A stretch of 64,000 bases of DNA from Tetraselmis striata (GCA_006384855.1 VCJN01000454.1:1-64000); one strand, 5' to 3'. Numbered from the stretch's first letter, positions 33,910-46,099 are shown. Numbers and translations are program-made. The notes: generated by a model not told the origin, from the sequence alone.

Positions 33910-36282
33910 TTAAACCAATAATTGTTGTGTTCTACAAACACTGTAGCCTCTCGCCTTTGCACCACCACGGCACACCACCTTTGTTTGTCCTTGCAGTCTC
34001 TATCCGGCTGAGACTGCCGCAGTTATCGAACGAGCATATGATATCAACAGCGTCGTCCGCGTATAACTGACATGGCACCCGTAGTAAGTGGTTGCCTTGC
34101 CGCTAATGTGTCGGTGCACCCTGGTACATCACACCCTAGATGTTCTACCCCATCGAATATATCGTTAATAAACATCAATGTCAAATAGGACGGGGGAAGC
34201 GGGGCATCCCTGTCGGAGGCCACGCTCTATGCGTATGGGGTCTGATATTGTTCCCGGGGCCACCCATGTCTTGACCCGTGCCATACTATCCATGTATAAG
34301 GTTTTAATGAAGGTAAGCATATGACCCGTACCTCCTCTAGCTTGTAATTTTAGGAATAAAAGCTCATGAGGTACGGTGTCATATGCCTTCCTAAAGTCAA
34401 TAAAACCCGCGCACGTGGGTAGACCTGCCGCTCGGCGACAAGCCGCGATATCGAACAAGCTGGCGACTTGCATGGGGCCTCCTCATTTCGCATAAAACCC
34501 GCTTGCCAACGGCGGATTATCCCTTTGGCTTGGCAGACGTCTTGCAAGCGTTGGGTAATGACGGTCATAAGGAGTTTCATAGCGGCACCCATAATCGAAA
34601 TACCCCTATAATTGTCCATAACGGCCGCGTCGCCTTTCTTGGGCACCGATACTATGGCCGAGCTACGCCACTGCTGGGGGATGTATTTCTTAGTCCATAT
34701 CCCGTTAATGAAAGCCAGCAATGCCTTGCCAAAATGGCTATTTGGGGCGTTTATCGCCAATTTTAAAGCCTCCGCAGTGATCCCATCCTGCCCCTGGGCC
34801 TTATTATTTTTTAAATGCCTAAGAGCCTTGACTAGTTCTTCCCAGGTTATTATTATTATATGCCCATTAATCCCGTTTAGTGCGGGGGCAATGGGTGGCG
34901 ATGTACCGTGGCGGTGTTCCCACGCCGCACGGTATATCGCAGCCCGTTGTGCTAGGGGGTGGGGGTCACGTAGCAGCCCCCGATAGTGCCGCGCCCGGCA
35001 CGCATTGATTTCGCCCGGCTCGGTATGAAGTACCCCCGATACCGGATCGCGTACTGGCTGGTCGTTCGCGCCCTCGAATGAACCCTGCCCCCTACAGAGA
35101 GAGCGCGCCCACTTCCAGAACTCCCGTCTCCCACCACCCTTCTTAAAATCCTGAACCGCTTTAGGCACGGCCCGCTCCCTCTGGCGGCGGCGGTTATAAC
35201 GTACTAGTATCCGGACCCTATGCTGTGCAGCCGCATGTGCCGACGCTAGAGCGGCATCCCGAGGGCCCCTAGTCCCCCGGCACGCCATAAAGGCCATGCG
35301 CCGGCGATTAATCGCACCTAGGATAGACCGTTGCAGCGGCGGCCCTAGGCCACGACGCCCGGGCTTGGTAACAGCCCCTACCCCACGCGCCGCCGACCAT
35401 ATTGCATGGATAAAGTGGCCGGCGCCGGTGTCTAGGGATTCCCCACCCTCCCGAGGGCCCGCCGTCTACATGTGGGTCATCTAGAGGGGTGAGCACCGCG
35501 AACGGATTAGCGGTGACAAAATCGTGGAACGGCTTGGGCCATTCAGAGGGAGAGTCACCGTGGGCCGGTTTGGGAATGGACCTTGCAGAGAGGCGTCCAT
35601 GCAGGGGAGGTGGACAGGTATCCTCACGGATGGCTCCCACGGGGAAAGAAGACATGACAGGGAGGTGTCCCAAGAGTAGTCCACCCATGCCGAGGGCGAG
35701 AGAGGGGGGGGGGAAGGCCTATGATGGGAGGCCATGCGATGAAGTGGTCCAGAACGCGGCAGCTGCCCCTCCGGCAAGTACCCCGTTCGCGCGCCGATGC
35801 ATCCCGCGGCCACATGGGCTTACCGCCAGGAAGGCACCTCCAACGCCTGAGTAGAGCCGTCGACTCCCTTTCATCCATGTTCCAATCCCCCCCCACCACG
35901 ATCATATCCCTCGGATAACTCGTACTAAGCCGCGCCAACTCCTCGCGTAAGCGGTGCCGATACATTTCCCCCTGTGAGCCGGTGGGCAAATAGGCCGAGA
36001 TAAATATAGTGGCCGCGGAGTCACTGCAACCTCCCCCCACCCGGACACAGGTCCAACATGGGTGGGGCGCGCCGACTGCCCGCGCCTGATACGGCGACCG
36101 GACTAACACACAACACCCACGTTCCGATGCAACGCGGTCCCCGAACGAATAGTAGTCAGAGTACCCATTAAAACGCACTCGCATATCGGTCGCCCTAACC
36201 GTGGTCTCCTGAACGAGCAGAACATCTACAAATCGCTCGATTAGCAGCGCGCCAACATTCTCCACCTTAGAAGACAACCCAT

Positions 36283-36702
36283 TCACATTAAACGTTGCAA
36301 CGCACAGGTGGGCGGGCATGGGAGGGAAGGGAAAAGGCAAGGGGTGGGAGGGCGGGCGGCGTGGCGATCCCAGTACGAGCGGTGTTCCCGTAAGTACCAC
36401 CCCCACCGGCCCGCAAAACGTTGTAAACGCTCGCGGACATACGCACCCTGCCCTTGGGTATAATACACATCAAAGCGCACTAGCCCATCCCGCTGCAACA
36501 CACGATCGATCTTCGGAATGGCCGAGGGCCGGCCATTAAACGCCCGACCGACGCGGCTCCAAAAGGCAGGTAGTGGCGACGGGTCCCCCCAACAACACAC
36601 ACGACGCAGGGACGCCCCAGTGCCCTCATCCAGATGCCCAACCGTCCAAGGGCGAACCCCTGTCACTATGACGGCTGCACCCGGTGGCGTGCGGTTGCCC
36701 AT
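36283..36702 (-). CDS. LINE ORF1 (139 codons, unrecognised)
   Basis: First ORF of the LINE, with an in-frame stop upstream of its ATG, so the start is credible. It contains FNGRPSAIPKIDRVLQRDGL and RFDVYYTQGQGAYVRERLQR, a segment resembling an RRM-like/short nucleic-acid-binding fold in other LINE ORF1s, but I cannot assign it firmly. Its last codons overlap the start of ORF2 (ATG at 36,319) in another frame. Confidence 0.55.
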   Translation of the reverse strand: MGNRTPPGAAVIVTGVRPWTVGHLDEGTGASLRRVCCWGDPSPLPAFWSRVGRAFNGRPSAIPKIDRVLQRDGLVRFDVYYTQGQGAYVRERLQRFAGRWGWYLREHRSYWDRHAARPPTPCLFPSLPCPPTCALQRLM

Positions 36703-36779
36703 ATCGGGGCCAACCCTACCGGAGCTACGGTTATGTTATACGAGGCGGGAAAACTCGGTAATGCGGCGACAATATGTTG

Positions 36780-38190
36780 TGATCATCAGCAGCGGGCAGC
36801 GCGGCAGCAGCGCGCCGTGTGGTCCGAAAAGCCCACGTCCTTATCCTGCCACGTCTGACGTATACTGCGATGCTGCGAAAAATAAGAGGTCATAAAGTGC
36901 GTACTGTATTCGCTGACAAAGAATAGCACTGGCACCTGAACGAACGATGGACTACGTGTACGTGCTCGCGCGACGAGGGTTCGCGGTTCCCTTCAATGTA
37001 CAATACCACTGCTCCTGTACACAACGGAAGTACAGATACAGATAAATAGTCAGTCTATCCGCGGCGCACGTCGCACCGAGCTCGGTTAATATATGAAATT
37101 ATTAAAGGTATAATTTTGAATCGCGCGACGCGTCGTCGCGCCAGCCGAGCAGAGGATTTGTCGCTCAAGGGTTCGTAAAAGTAGAAGTCACTAGAGTAGG
37201 GTTCGTCCTACCCGTATGGGTGAGTGATCCTTACGTGACAATAGCGCGCGCGACGACGCAGAAGAGGAGAACATCGCTACTGCTGACCGACCCATATGAT
37301 GCCGATGACGCACCAGACGCCGGACAAGGAGGAGGAGGACTCTACCCCGTGTAATCAAACCCCTCATAAGGACAAGGACGCTCGTTGCGCCGCGGACAGC
37401 GTTCCGAACGAGCACGACCGCGAAGAGCGCCGCACGCGCAGGCCTTGCCGGCAGAGGACACATCACGTCTCTACGGTGACACATCATCACCGCCAGGCGC
37501 TTCAGGTGGAGCTTTCATCTCTCTCACCTCCAACACCACCGCCATCACCGCGCTGCCAGTAGAAACTTCATCCCCCGCTTCCCGCAGGTGGGGTCGTTGC
37601 TGAGCCTGTCGGAAGCGGATTTGCTATATGTGCAGGTGCTACGCTGACCTGAGCTGCTGTTTGAAGTTTACGGAGGGTGAGAGGGGGCTGCTAGGGAGGG
37701 GGTTCTAAGCCTCCAGGAGAGCGCACAATATCGCGTCAAATGCAGCACGCGCATGCTCTAGACAGTATACGCAGGTGGTGCGCATCCGGAAAATGCAGCA
37801 CGCGCATGCTCTAGACAGCATATGCAGGGGGTGCGCATCCGGGGTCAGATTGTTGCTCGACAACTAGATGGTTTCGGAGCTTATGGGCATTACACGTGCG
37901 TGCTAAGGGGTGTGTGTGTGTGTGTGTGTGGGGGGGGGGGGGGGTGCTCATAGGAGCAGCCATTCAGCGACCGAGTGGTTGTGCGTGAGCGGCGCGCGTT
38001 GGTGGGCGCATTCGTGGGCTGGTACAATGGCGCCGAGGACGGGGATTCGGCGGGCGAGCAGGGGGACTGGCTGGGTTGCTGGATGTCAGCGGCCTTATTG
38101 TACCTTATGGTATCGCTCTGCCATGCGCACTGAGCAGGACGTACCAAGGTCGCCGCCTTGGCAACCCCTGCAGGCGCCAGTCGCTGCCGT
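36780..38190. other. Spacer upstream of FANCE-like gene
   Basis: Contains a two-unit tandem repeat of ~54 bp (about 37,739-37,792 and 37,793-37,846; GCAGCACGCGCATGCTCTAG in each), a (TG)n run (37,910-37,928) followed by a 14-nt G run, and possible upstream exon sequence just before 38,173 (acceptor-like CCCCTGCAG). No other gene recognised. Confidence 0.4.
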
Positions 38191-38195
38191 TCCGC

Positions 38196-39854
38196 ATGCC
38201 CTGGGCGCTGCCCACCGCTTCCCGTCCACGGCAACCCCCACCTGGCGCCGGCCCGCACCTGGCGGCCGAGCGTGCCGCCTTCTCGGGCCTGCTGCTGGCG
38301 CTCCTGCGGCCCGACCGCCCGCTGGCCGCGGGCGTGGCATGGCTGCGCGACTGGCGGCCGCCGCCGCCGCGTGTGGCCCTGTTCGAGGTCCTGCTCCAGC
38401 GGGAGGTGCCGGCCCTCGCAGGCGTACGCGGCGTCGGCAGCGCCGACGAGTCAGACGACGGTCGCGCCCCCCACGGCGCGCCCATCTACTTGGCCACGCT
38501 GCCTTTCCGGCTGCAGGTCAACCTGTTGCTGCTGTTGCTGGAGCAGGCGCGCTACTTCCCGCGCTCGGCGCTCGTCGGGTTCGCGCGCAACGCACTCGCC
38601 GCAGTGCTGCCCTCCAGCTGGACCGCGGCGCTGCTGGCGGACCTGCTGCGGGAGCTGGGGGTGCGGCCGAGCCCGCTCGCGTATCTGGCACCCGCTCCCC
38701 GCCCACAGGGGCGCCAACCTCTCCATTGCGACCAGCAGATTTTTCCGGCTATATATACATATGAATACTACAAATGCCGACGCACCAATGAATACCCCTA
38801 TTATAAACCTGAAACCTATGTTAACTGATAGTAAGAGATTGCTGGGGGTGCCTGGCGGCACTTTCTTAGATTCGCACCATGTTTGCTGCACATTCGTTTG
38901 GTTATAGGATGGCAAAAGGCGGGCGCTTTCTTCGAAATGCTGTTTAATAAGTGCGTCACCATTCGTACTTTGTGACCACCACACTGATGCAGAACAGCTA
39001 TCAGCCCCCCCCCCCCCCCCCCCTCTTGTGAAAGCGGCCAATGACTCCACAGGTATACTGCCTGCTGAGTATACTGTGGTATGGGTGGCGGCCGGCAGGA
39101 GGCTGTTCCACCAGCGCAGCAAAGCGGCGGCAGCACACAGCCCACCGAAGCGCCGTCGCCGGCCCTGAGCTTGCGGCAGGAGCACGACAACCTGTCGCAG
39201 CCGCACCCGCCCGCAGAGGCGCCGGCGGCGGGGGGTGAGGGGCAGCTTGCAGGCGCGGGGGCAGTGCCGGCCGCCAAACGGCAGCGCTCTGCGGGTGGCG
39301 AAGAGCGTGGCGGCATGGGGCCGCACGCTGAGCTGCTGGCCAGCGTTCATCGGGGGCTGCGGCAGCTGGAGGTGTGCCTGCAGGGGGCTCCTCATTTCGC
39401 CAATCCTCGAAGCAAGCACACACCAACGCGCGTTCCATGTTGGCGCAGCATGACACTGAGCACTCAATGCCAATCCGGCGGACTTAACAATCTCTCTCTC
39501 TCTCTCTCTCTATGTATATATATGTGTGTATATGTACATATATATTATACATATATTACATAAAATACAGATGGCGACTCACCTGTAAGAACCCTTATGA
39601 TAAGTCTCTCATTTGGCTTGCATGCAGCCTATAAAAACATATGATATACTTTCGTCTATATCTGACCTCTGGCAGGCAGGGCAGGTTCTCATTCAATGCG
39701 TCCGTATTACAGCATCGGCACTCGTACAGGCCTCCCTAGGGTTATAGCCACGTATCCATTTGGGACCGAGTAATGTCCTGTATCCACCCTTGGGCACCAA
39801 TGACGGGCGGGTTAGACCATACCACACCACACAATACCATGCATTTCACTGCAA

Positions 39855-39917
<63 letters not shown>

Positions 39918-42900
39918 TACGGTATATATACATACACACACATATACACATTCAAACATACATGCATGGGGGGAAAAAGATTATCTGGCTTATTCAATGA
40001 GGCCCCTCATCACTCTCTCCCTTTCTCTCTGGCACATAGAAGAATGTTAGCGCTGCAAAACATCCCGGCATCCGGTAAGCAGGCATGGGCCAACAGGCAG
40101 GCGTCAGCTGCCACCAAGTGCCGCCCGGCCTGACCCGGACGCTGTCCACTGCGCAGCAGCAGCGGGATGGCGGCGCGGAGGGCGTCGCGCTACCGTCGGA
40201 TCTACGGGAGCAGCTGGACGGCGTGATGGCGGCGGTGGCGGCAGGGGAGCCGGGCCTGGTGGCGAGGCTGGGCGCTGCGGAGGCGTCTGACGACGTCTTC
40301 TACCAGCTGTGCCAACACGTGCGTACCGATCCTTTTTCCCCGCCACCGCCACCATCTCCCCCACCACACAATACCCACTCGCGTGATGGCTTTCATGGTA
40401 ACCGCTGTGCATTTCTGCTATGATCCTGCCAATACCGGTCCCGGCGCGGTAATAGGAACCTACGTTTAACGTGGAGTCAGAAAATGTCAACCAAAATATT
40501 TTTGACTCAGAAACCGTTCATGTGAAGACGATCCTGCACCGCTTGCGAGAGGTGAAATGTGAAACAAAACTATACCGTAATTGCGGCGAATGTCCGTACA
40601 GGCTGCTAGCAAAGCCAACTTGAGGCGTGTAAGCAGGGCTCGTGTAGCTGCGTCGGCACCTGCAGCAAGAATAAGGATGTCCGTTGGCGCTCTGCCTTTC
40701 AAATCACCATATGCAGACCCCTGTCTCACACGTGGGTTTTATCACGATGTTCCGCGCCGCCCGGAGGCCCAATTGCGGTCGTAAATCTGGCATAGCCATG
40801 AGACCATTGCCTCATTCGAACCCCGAAGGGCCAATGCATCAATAAAGTAAGCCCGGGACCATCGAACCGGGAACCTGCCGTACAAGAGACCTCCGCTCTA
40901 CCGATCGGACAGACAATGAGGCCGCTGCATACCCAAATTAGTATCGCGCCGGCACCTACCTCTTTGCATACCAGCATGCGGATGTTTGTGAGAGTAGCGC
41001 TCATTGATGTGATGGCTTCAAGTGTGGGCCTGTGTAAAAGTTTCCTGTGCCAACAAACGACTGCTTTCGCAAACATAACACGCTTATCAAAGATCTGCCG
41101 CACCCAGATGTAGTGCCGCTCATGTATGGGCAGCATCAAGACTGTGTAGAACCACCCTAGCGTCATGCAGATATCAATTATATATACCACAGGCACAATA
41201 TCAGTACATGACAAGGGTGGTTCTTTCCTAAAATTGGGGTTTTACTCCTCGAAAATGTGGGCAGGTCCCGTTGTGTTGACGGGCGGACAGAGTTTGAGTA
41301 TGGCCCCAGTCTCCCCGGCAAGGCTGCGCATCCTCTGAGCAGCTGGCGGGCGCCACGCCCATGCAGGTGCTCCGCCGCGACGGGAGCACCATTGGTGCGG
41401 CCGCGTGGGTGGCGGGCGCCATCGCTCCCAGGCTCCAGGCCCTGCAGGCCGCAGCGTCCGCGCCGCTGTTGGACGCCCTCTTGGACGCCGGTACGCGATT
41501 GACACTCCTACGATGATGAACCCCCCCCCCCCCCCTTCCCCCCCCGCAGCGACTCATGACTTTCTCCAGCACACACAGACACAGAAACACACACAGACAC
41601 AGACACAGACACACACCGCACTATTAAATCGCGTTCGCATGTCAAAACAACGTTGAATTGTTATGCGCCATCGAGTCTGGATATGCGCGCATTGCATGTG
41701 GTGTTTTCCTATTTTTCAGGGCAAAACAGTTTTGCCTCAACTCCCGCCGGGGGGGGGGGGGGGGGGGGGGGGGTGTCGAGAAAAATCATAAACATTACAT
41801 ATCAACTTCACCCGAAGTGTGGTTATGGGCCGTTCATTATGTAGCCTTATAAACAACGATGTATATGCCATAAATGAATATCTCCGACCTTTCGCCCTTC
41901 AGCCCGGGGGCGGGCGGTGCGCAGGGGGTGACTATGTGCCAGTAGAGCTGCATGTTTACTGCGATGCGGGATATTCTGAGCGCGCTCTGGACGCATTCAT
42001 CATGCTTGATCACCTACCGAATAAACTGATACGGACCTCCGAACTCAGGTAAAGGTCCGAGGCCCTGGTTATTCGTGGCGTAGTGTATGTGGGCGTGTAC
42101 TGCCACATAGCGGACTGACAGTATACATCAGATTAACCACCTGCCTAACTAAAAACACTAACCAGCATTAAACGTACATGATTTGCGCCCCCCGCTCCCC
42201 CCCCCCCCCCAGAATTACTTATTATCAGTATTACTGGAATGGCCGCTGCTTGATATAAAAAATGCAACTAAGGTATACTGCCTGAAAGTATAGTCCAAGA
42301 CATATTTTCGCGCTTCATTATCAAAATTTTAAAGATTGTCGCCCAGCGCGCCATCAAAAACGGTGCTGCCTCTGGTACGGAAAGCACAGCACTGGGGCAC
42401 CTTCACTTTTGATTGGGTTTGGGGGCCAAAACAGCAGTGAGTTGTTTCGCGGCAATGAATCGGAAGATCCCTGTGGTATTCGTTGTGTATTCTGATATAT
42501 TCTCATATTAAAAAGGGTTTTCTCACTTCGCAGGAAACGGCCATATCCCACGATCCCAAAGCATGGTTACGGTGTCCTCTGATTGCCCGCCTTTCTTTTG
42601 GTTCTCCAAGCAAAGCGCGGTTGCAAACGCGCACGTGAGGATCCATCCTGACCCCCATGGGCGACTCCCCTCCCGCTTCCCATGGCGACCCGCGCGGCCC
42701 ACCGCCAGGCCGCAACCACCCGCAGCCGCTGGTGCAGGAGGGGCTGGTGGGCGTGGCTGCGTGCCCCAGCCTGAACGCGCCGCAGTGCGAGGCGCTGCTC
42801 CGGTGAGGACACCCCCTCCTCCTTTCCCCCTCCCCCCCCGGCCCCCTTGGTCTCCCCCTCCCCCACAACCGACCCACCTCCGAGACAATAGCGCAAACAG

Positions 42901-44997
42901 CCCCAGCAACGCATATCCTTACAGTCTCCTCGACACCATCGACACCCACACACCTCAGGCTCCGACGCCGTCTCCAGGCACCTGCCTCCCCTTGCCGCTT
43001 GGCTGCCGCCCTCTGCCCCCCTCTCTTCCGGGATCCGTCCTGCTGTGCTGGGAAAGATGCCGCGATTGTCGTATTTTTTTCCGGTGACGGCAAGCGCAGA
43101 GTGCGGATGATAGTGTGCTCAGTGTGCGGATGATGGCCGGCAGGGTGGCGCGGGGGGCGCTGCCGCCGGCGCACCGCGGCGCGCTGCTGGCGGGGGCGCT
43201 GCTCGCGATGGAAACCTGGGCCGAGCCGCGCGCCGGCGAGCACAGCGTGGTGCTGCTGCAGGTAGCCGCCAGCCACTGCCCTTCTTTGGCGTTTACATCG
43301 CCGCGCTTGGCGGTAACCAATTCGCCCGTACTCAGGCGCATCAGCAAGCTGGGCGCCGGCACAGTAGGCTGCGATAGCTGGGTACAGGGCGAAAGTGCCA
43401 CGGGGCTGCCAGGCAAGGGGGGTGATAGACCCCAGAAAGTGCTGCAAGATGTGGGGTGATGCGCGCCTTACACAGACTCATTTTAGCCAGCGAGTAGGGG
43501 ACGAGGATGGCGAGAGCCGCGCGCAACTGGGTGGTGCTTACATCGCCGCGCTTGGCGGTGACCAATTCGCCCGTACTCAGGCGCATCAGCAAGCTGGGCG
43601 CCGGCACAGTAGGCTGCGATAGGTGCAGGGTGAAAGTGCCACGGTTCTGCCAGGCAAGGGGGGTGATAGACCGCAGAAAGTGTTGTGGGTTGTGGGGTGA
43701 TGCGCGCCTTACACGGACTCATTGTAGCCAGCGAGTAGGGGACAAGGATGGCGAGATCCGCGCGCAGCTGGGTGGTGTTTACAGGGACCGAGGAGCCACA
43801 TCTAGTGGATCCTGGCGCTATGGTGGCGTCCTGTGGTGTGAACGCTTCAGGACGCGTCATCACTGTCGTTTTTGACTCCGTTTTTTTCCGAAATGGGACG
43901 TTTGGTTTACTTTCTTTGATGACGGAGAGTGAGACAGACTCCACCTTGTAGACACAAAGACGCACGTGGTGTGCAGTGGTGGTGAAGAGGCGATATGCTT
44001 CAGTGTTTTCAGAATTAAAACTGTTATGACAGATCGCCACCACCCGATTCTGTAAATATTATTGCTATCGTCGGCACTGGCCATCAGGCCGGGTCGTCCT
44101 CTAGCAGCACGCCGATTGCCAAGGGCGTCGCCGTGGAGAGTCAGACAGAAGCCAAAACGTCAGCCTCGTCATTGTAAGGCAATACATAATATATGCCGCA
44201 TACTGTCAATTACGAACAACGATAAGTATCGAGCACACATATTTATATAATAGTAACTACGGTCCCTAACGGCGCTAGGATATAGTAATTAATATCCGAG
44301 CAGGCACCCGTACGCGTACTAGTACCGCACTGAGGTACGCCTGTACCTACGAGTACTACTATCTCATTCGCGCGGCGTTCGCGCGCCTTCGCCGTACCCG
44401 GTGTATGCCCGTATAGAATAGGACAGAATTCTTCGGTCCCGCGATACTCATACAATATCATGCCATCTTACACACTAGAAGAACTGTCACAGAGAGGGCC
44501 ACGTGTGTTCTCTCATGCTTAAGAAACAAAAGGCATGTGTCACCTTCACGCTCCGATATAACAAATATCGACGTCTACTCGAGCAGGCCGGGCATGCCAA
44601 AACCAGTCAATGATGCGCCCATGCGGACCCAATTTTGTAGGGCAGGTTATATTTGCGCATGGTGCGAGACGGCGAGTATATTTGCATGTCCACTCAGTGC
44701 GGCTGACCGCGCTGCAGTTGCTGAGCGCGGCGGCTGTGTCGGGCCATGCAGGGCCTGCTGGGCGACAAGCCCCCGCCGGTGTTGGGCGAGGAGGGCGCCG
44801 CGGCGCTGGCGCACTTCTTCCTGCGCGAGGCAGCCGGTGGCCTGGGGCGGTCGCCCAAGTTCGTCAAGTGCCTGTCCACGGCGGTGGTGGCGCTGGGCGG
44901 GGCGCTGCGGCCACACAAGGCGGCGCTGCGCCGCGCGGCAGAGGCCACCGCCACCTTCCTCACCAAGGGAGCGCTTCAGAAGATAGACAAGCTTTGA
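38196..44997 (+). CDS. FANCE: Fanconi anaemia core-complex subunit E-like protein (seven exons)
   Basis: FANCE links the Fanconi core ubiquitin ligase to FANCD2 in interstrand-crosslink repair in the nucleus. Proposed exons: 38,196-38,660; 39,099-39,371; 40,157-40,318; 41,343-41,490; 42,709-42,802; 43,144-43,261; 44,752-44,997. GT-AG junctions agree in phase throughout and give ~501 residues; human FANCE is 536. The N-terminal helical block (LPFRLQVNLLLLLLEQARYF, then SSWTAALLADLLRELG) parallels the human N-terminal region in position and pattern. A basic patch (AAKRQRS) lies in a low-complexity linker. The C-terminal ARM/HEAT-like domain runs from LPSDLREQLDGVMA through AAWVAGAIAPRLQAL and PSLNAPQCEALLR to the terminal RRAAEATATFLTKGALQKID, matching the family's characteristic 'NTTFLrKsLkaALkhL' end. 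The first exon may be preceded by another. The assignment is from remembered patterns. Confidence 0.75.
39006..39023 (+). repeat. Poly-C run in FANCE intron 1
   Basis: A pure C run about 75 bp upstream of the exon 2 acceptor. Confidence 0.9.
39571..39727 (-). repeat. MITE-like family A, copy in FANCE intron 2
   Basis: Order GCGACTCACCTGTAAGAACC, TTGGCTTGCATGCAGCCTAT, CTGACCTCTGGCAGGCAGGG, CAGCATCGGCACTCGT. It is collinear with the copies in the FTO introns. Confidence 0.65.
39858..39914 (+). repeat. (TC)n microsatellite
   Basis: Almost uninterrupted CT/TC dinucleotides in FANCE intron 2; a shorter (TC)n lies at 39,490-39,511. Confidence 0.95.
40780..40862 (-). pseudogene. Fragment of the 15-kb/52-kb mobile-element protein family
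   Basis: On the minus strand, ALALRGSNEAMVSWLCQIYD-like sequence matches 52,216-52,300 (DALALRGSDEAMVYGLCQTY). DNA identity is visible over GACCATTGCCTCAT(C/T)CGAAC and CCCCGAAGGGC(T/C)AATGCATC. It lies in FANCE intron 3. Confidence 0.6.
41749..41773 (+). repeat. Poly-G run in FANCE intron 4
   Basis: A 25-nt G run. A 15-nt poly-C run lies in the same intron at about 41,521-41,535 just after the donor, giving potentially complementary C and G tracts in one intron. Confidence 0.9.
42425..42585 (+). repeat. Dispersed repeat family B, copy 2 (FANCE intron)
   Basis: Shares CGCGGCAATGAATCGGAAGA, TATTCGTTGTGTATTCTGAT and CCCAAAGCATGGTTACGGTG with the 28.8-kb and 58.5-kb copies, in the same order. 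Confidence 0.6.
43291..43780 (+). repeat. Two-unit tandem repeat (~241-245 bp) in FANCE intron 6
   Basis: Unit 1 at about 43,291-43,535 and unit 2 at 43,536-43,776, followed by the beginning of a third (GGTGTTTACA). Landmarks repeated: CATCGCCGCGCTTGGCGGT, CGTACTCAGGCGCATCAGCA, GGCACAGTAGGCTGCGATAG. On the minus strand the units keep long open frames (for example APSLLMRLSTGELVTAKRGD), so they may derive from a coding sequence or simply be GC-rich by chance. Confidence 0.8.
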
Positions 44998-44999
44998 CC

Positions 45000-45900
45000 T
45001 GCTGGGTGCCTCGTGCCTCTGTGCATGCTCTGCACTCAAGGGAAGCGCGCACCGCACCGCACCTGCTTGGATTGGCGGTGGCCGGGCGCTGTGAGCTGTA
45101 CACACAGTCCTACACGCGAGTCTTTGCGTCCACGTGGGGTTCCGCACGCTGATCGATGACGAAATTTCGAACATTCGAAATACACCTCATTGAAAATATA
45201 GCGCAATGGTGGCCTAAGGGTGTGCGGGAGATTGAAGGAGGAGGGGTGCTTCATGTGCCACTATACCTGCCGCACACCCACCCTAATGTGACTCACCTGA
45301 TATAATGTAGTATAATGTGGTTTAGGTCACAGTTTCACTGAGAATTGGATGGGGGTCTTTATGTACGTCAAATACTTGACATAGTGCTTAGCGCTCTGTA
45401 CATGCCATTGGCCACTATATGGTGCCAATTGTCACTGTCAGAATCCCTACCCACGAAGTTGTCACGGGAAACCAATCAGCGGTGCACCTCTTGCCTCTAA
45501 ATTAGCGCGCGTCAGGAAGTTCCACCTGCGTCATCGCCGTTGGACGGGAGCATCAGCCCCTCAGAAAGCGCTGGAGAGGTGGAATCGGTGCACTAAATCG
45601 GATCAGTAAGTCCCACTATTCAATGCTGCGCAACCTGCTCCACGGCGCCCTTTCGTAAATATGCAAGGCACTCCCACATTCATTGATTGGCGCATGCGTG
45701 GGAGCGTGAGTGCATTCACAGTGTATAAGGAGACTGCGAGCGCGAGAGCGAAGGAATAGATGAGAAGCGCATTCGTATCACAATTGCTGTATTCAAATGG
45801 ACAATACTTACAGCGCGGAGCCAACAGCCGCAACATTGGGGATACCTACTGATGGCAATAACTCGGCAGGGCGTATATGTGTGGCGATAATATCCACTGT
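45000..45900. other. Spacer 3' of FANCE
   Basis: About 0.9 kb without a supportable gene. It includes a local repeat TATAATGTAGTATAATGTGG at about 45,302. Confidence 0.35.
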
Positions 45901-46099
45901 GCTAGTTTATAATTGTCGCGACTGGCTTTCATACTGTCTTATGAGCCTCTCACTCAACTACGCCCAGCTCCTCTAGCAGCGCCACATGCTCCTCGCTCAG
46001 ATATTATTGCCCTCTGTGGCTGCCCGTTGCGTGCCGACCCAATCCCACCCCCATCTCGTAGGTTTTCCGCATGTCGCATGGGCACCCGGCACTTGCCCT

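Larger units (their letters stand above)
32201..36319 (-). pseudogene. LINE ORF2: EEP endonuclease, reverse transcriptase, zinc knuckle; interrupted
   Basis: N-terminal EEP domain: CVATFNVNGL, DVLLVQETTV, VGGDWNMDERE, VLDHFIAWP (about 36,310-35,700), with the catalytic N, E, D-x-N and DH present. A frame break follows at a G run near 35,700. RT: WRSSAIVSVPKKGDAAVMDN, YRGISIMGAAMKLL, then after a frame change GFIDFRKAYDTVPHELL, RGLRQGCPASPVLF and YADDAVDI (about 34,050). Downstream come MFGVLKCGVMALGR, VNEYRYLGTVIKSDLG, LPVLTYGCEVWG and a zinc knuckle CHACGGGESETIEHMLVEC (CX2CX9HX4C, about 32,610-32,550), then the stop at 32,201. At least three frameshifts, one in-frame stop and a 370-bp nested insertion inactivate it. 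Confidence 0.9.
31989..36765 (-). mobile_element. Near-complete non-LTR retrotransposon (LINE with AP-endonuclease and RT)
   Basis: A 4.8-kb element on the minus strand, bounded by a 13-bp target-site duplication GCGACAATATGTT (31,976-31,988 and 36,766-36,778), with an A-tail at the low-coordinate end. Order 5' to 3': short ORF1 (36,702-36,283), EEP endonuclease, reverse transcriptase with YADD, zinc knuckle, ~215-bp 3' UTR. The 3' part is the source type for truncated copies at 11.4, 19.0, 25.8 and 26.3 kb. ORF2 is broken by frameshifts and a nested insertion, so this copy cannot be autonomous now. Confidence 0.93.

Noticed and set aside
40862-40922. A tRNA-like stretch on the minus strand (GATCGGTAGAGCG ... 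GGTTCGATGGTCC).
   Set aside because: The D-arm and B-box words are suggestive, but the T-loop is too long, the acceptor stem does not pair and no good anticodon arm forms. At most a decayed tRNA-derived sequence.
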